From: Eremothecium cymbalariae DBVPG#7215
Taxonomy: Eukaryota > Ascomycota > Saccharomycetes > Saccharomycetales > Saccharomycetaceae
NCBI RefSeq assembly: GCF_000235365.1
Contig: NC_016449.1
Coordinates: forward strand, 124,001-188,000
DNA length: 64,000 nt
Reading direction: 5' to 3'
The position numbers were made by a program, and so were the translations under genes. Below, in pieces: positions 62,449 through 64,000 of this stretch (positions within the stretch are counted from its first letter, which is position 1; every line of letters begins with the position of its first letter). The notes under the pieces are model-generated. The model was not told where the DNA came from. It did not search any database and saw nothing but the letters and a program-made list of their open reading frames with translations.

Positions 62449-64000
62449 ATGACGGAAACCACAGGCAGTAGAGGCACTGAACAGGAAGATGAGGGAGTTC
62501 CTCTGTTTGTCCCACCTGGATCTAATGAATTACTTTTAAAATTTATAAATTCAGCTCACTTTACTATATACCATAATATTGAATACTTGACACGTTATGC
62601 GGGTAATATTGGTATTCATCATTACATATGTCAGAAGCTCTTAACATTTCCACATACAGAGTTACAGTTTTACATCCCGCAGTTGGTTCAGGTGTTGCTT
62701 ACTATCGAAACGGAGTCTATGGCACTTGAAGATCTGCTTCTTAAGCTTAGCGGTGAAAACCCACATTTTGCATTATTAACGTATTGGCAATTACATGCGT
62801 TGCTTTCAGATTTGGCGATGGACCCTGAATCATATGGGTTTCAAGTCGCTCGTAGGGTTATTAATAAATTACAATCGGTTCTTTGCAGCACTAGTTTGGT
62901 AGTACCTGAGTCTAAGATCAACGAGAACTTATTTCCTTCTATTGTTCTTTGTTCTATGGTACTGAGCTCTTTTGCTTGCTCCATGTTGGGTCAGTATGCC
63001 AAACCTTTGGTTGAATCACAGGGGAAAAGGCAAAGAAGCCATGTTTTTAAATTGGCGAAGAATGCTATGCGAAATATAACCAAGAATTTAACGATTAATA
63101 ACTCTCTCACTAATACGAAATTTTCAACAGGTAAACAAACAATTAACCATCATGTTGATATCGTTGAGTCTACAAATAGAAAAGAAGATGCATCGTTCAA
63201 AAAACCTAAAGAAAGATCTGCTCCGTCGTTGGATTTTGATATGATTGATAATGTGGGGAAACAGTTATTTGAAGACAAACTATCCAACTCTATTGTTCTT
63301 CCCAAGAGGCGGCAGAAGATTACTGACAAATCTTATATGCATAAAATATATAAGTCGAAAATTTTGGGCCCTAGGCTGAACACAGGTGATGAATTTACCA
63401 ACTCGATGCCCAATTTACATGCCAGCACATATTCCAGTTCTTCATTGGGCTCGTTCAGGGAACGAAAGTCGTTCGACTACCAAAATACTACTGTAGGTAA
63501 TAAAAATGGCGGTACTGAATTCAAGAAAGGTCATTCAAGAAAGAGTTCTCGCCATGGTGCTAATATTTACAATCTGGAGCCTTCTAATTTATCTACCACA
63601 CAGAAGATTAAGATTTTAAAGTCCAATTACTTTCGTTGCGAAATGCAGTTTGCGATTGCGTTAGAAACAATATCACGTAAATTGGCTCAAGTTCCAGTTG
63701 AGGCTCGTCTCACGTCCTTGAGAGCTGAATTGTCTATGTTAAATAAAGATTTGCCAGCGGAAGTTGATATTCCGACTTTGCTACCTTCGAACAAAAAGGG
63801 AAAGCTGCATAGGATAATGCATGTAGCCGTTAATGAAGCACAGGTACTAAGTTCTGCTGAAAAGGTCCCCTTTTTAATCTATATTGAGTATTTGAGAGAT
63901 GATATGGATTTTGATCCAACAACAGAAAGGAACGAAGCTTTGTTGAGAGAAAAACCCGAAGATGGGAGTTTCATATTCGATTTGAGCTATATGGATGCAA
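62449..64000 (+). CDS. PIK1: Phosphatidylinositol 4-kinase Pik1 (partial, C-terminus off the window)
   Basis: The first 517 codons are present from ATG 62449 and stay open to the window edge. The N-terminal half is visible: the lipid kinase unique (helical) domain, about 20-140 (LLLKFINSAHFTIYHN, LLKLSGENPHFALLTYWQLHALLSDLA), then a Ser/Lys-rich region. A conserved helical segment around 385-405 (LKSNYFRCEMQFAIALETISRKL) is followed by VPFLIYIEYLRDDMDF. The catalytic domain lies beyond 64000. Pik1 makes PI4P at the Golgi and nucleus, with Frq1; Sec2 upstream in this window is a PI4P-binding effector. LYP1-PIK1 adjacency matches S. cerevisiae. Confidence 0.95.
   Translation, partial: MTETTGSRGTEQEDEGVPLFVPPGSNELLLKFINSAHFTIYHNIEYLTRYAGNIGIHHYICQKLLTFPHTELQFYIPQLVQVLLTIETESMALEDLLLKLSGENPHFALLTYWQLHALLSDLAMDPESYGFQVARRVINKLQSVLCSTSLVVPESKINENLFPSIVLCSMVLSSFACSMLGQYAKPLVESQGKRQRSHVFKLAKNAMRNITKNLTINNSLTNTKFSTGKQTINHHVDIVESTNRKEDASFKKPKERSAPSLDFDMIDNVGKQLFEDKLSNSIVLPKRRQKITDKSYMHKIYKSKILGPRLNTGDEFTNSMPNLHASTYSSSSLGSFRERKSFDYQNTTVGNKNGGTEFKKGHSRKSSRHGANIYNLEPSNLSTTQKIKILKSNYFRCEMQFAIALETISRKLAQVPVEARLTSLRAELSMLNKDLPAEVDIPTLLPSNKKGKLHRIMHVAVNEAQVLSSAEKVPFLIYIEYLRDDMDFDPTTERNEALLREKPEDGSFIFDLSYMDA

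Overview
This is nuclear DNA of a budding yeast of the family Saccharomycetaceae. Nearly every gene is recognisable as the counterpart of a Saccharomyces cerevisiae gene. The two introns I found carry the family's invariant signals (5' GTATGT, branch point TACTAAC). Gene order points to a lineage that did not undergo the whole-genome duplication, because neighbours that S. cerevisiae keeps on separate chromosomes (XII, XIV, IV, III, V) are interleaved here. Base composition looks AT-rich (roughly 40% GC by eye). Genus is not settled; Eremothecium, Kluyveromyces, Lachancea, Zygosaccharomyces or Torulaspora would all fit. Gene names and order comparisons rest on recall of S. cerevisiae, not on a search.

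Layout. 1-17 kb: TOS4/PLM2-type FHA factor (-, partial), RPL37 (+, spliced), LCD1/DDC2 (-), EMG1 (+), PRM1 (+), SKG3/CAF120 (+), MDL1 (+), MET2 (+). 17-37 kb: ATG26 (-, broken by one base), ISC1 (-), SPC25 (+, spliced), PER1 (+), BOR1 (+), a YCR043C-like membrane protein (+), TAF2 (+, broken by one base), SLP1 (+). 37-64 kb: CLN3 (-), TOF1 (+), AVT2 (-), SEC2 (-, broken by one base), BNI1 (-), two divergent basic amino acid permeases of the CAN1/ALP1 (-) and LYP1 (+) type, and the start of PIK1 (+).

There is no operon-like system; this is a conserved eukaryotic chromosome arm. Themes recur: DNA replication and checkpoint (LCD1, TOF1, TOS4/PLM2, with MCB-type ACGCGT sites upstream), polarity and secretion (BNI1, SEC2, PIK1), lipid and GPI metabolism (ATG26, ISC1, PER1) and mating (PRM1).

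The most informative observations are: an unusual intron in SPC25 that makes the gene look broken unless spliced; a 200-bp perfectly identical inverted tract shared by the two permeases (recent gene conversion); a perfect 18-bp hairpin inside the RPL37 intron; three single-base frameshifts in ATG26, TAF2 and SEC2, each at a run of 6-7 A/T, which look like consensus errors; and upstream ORFs ahead of CLN3 and MET2. I did not find a mobile element, CRISPR array, tRNA, centromere or evidence of a new biological system.
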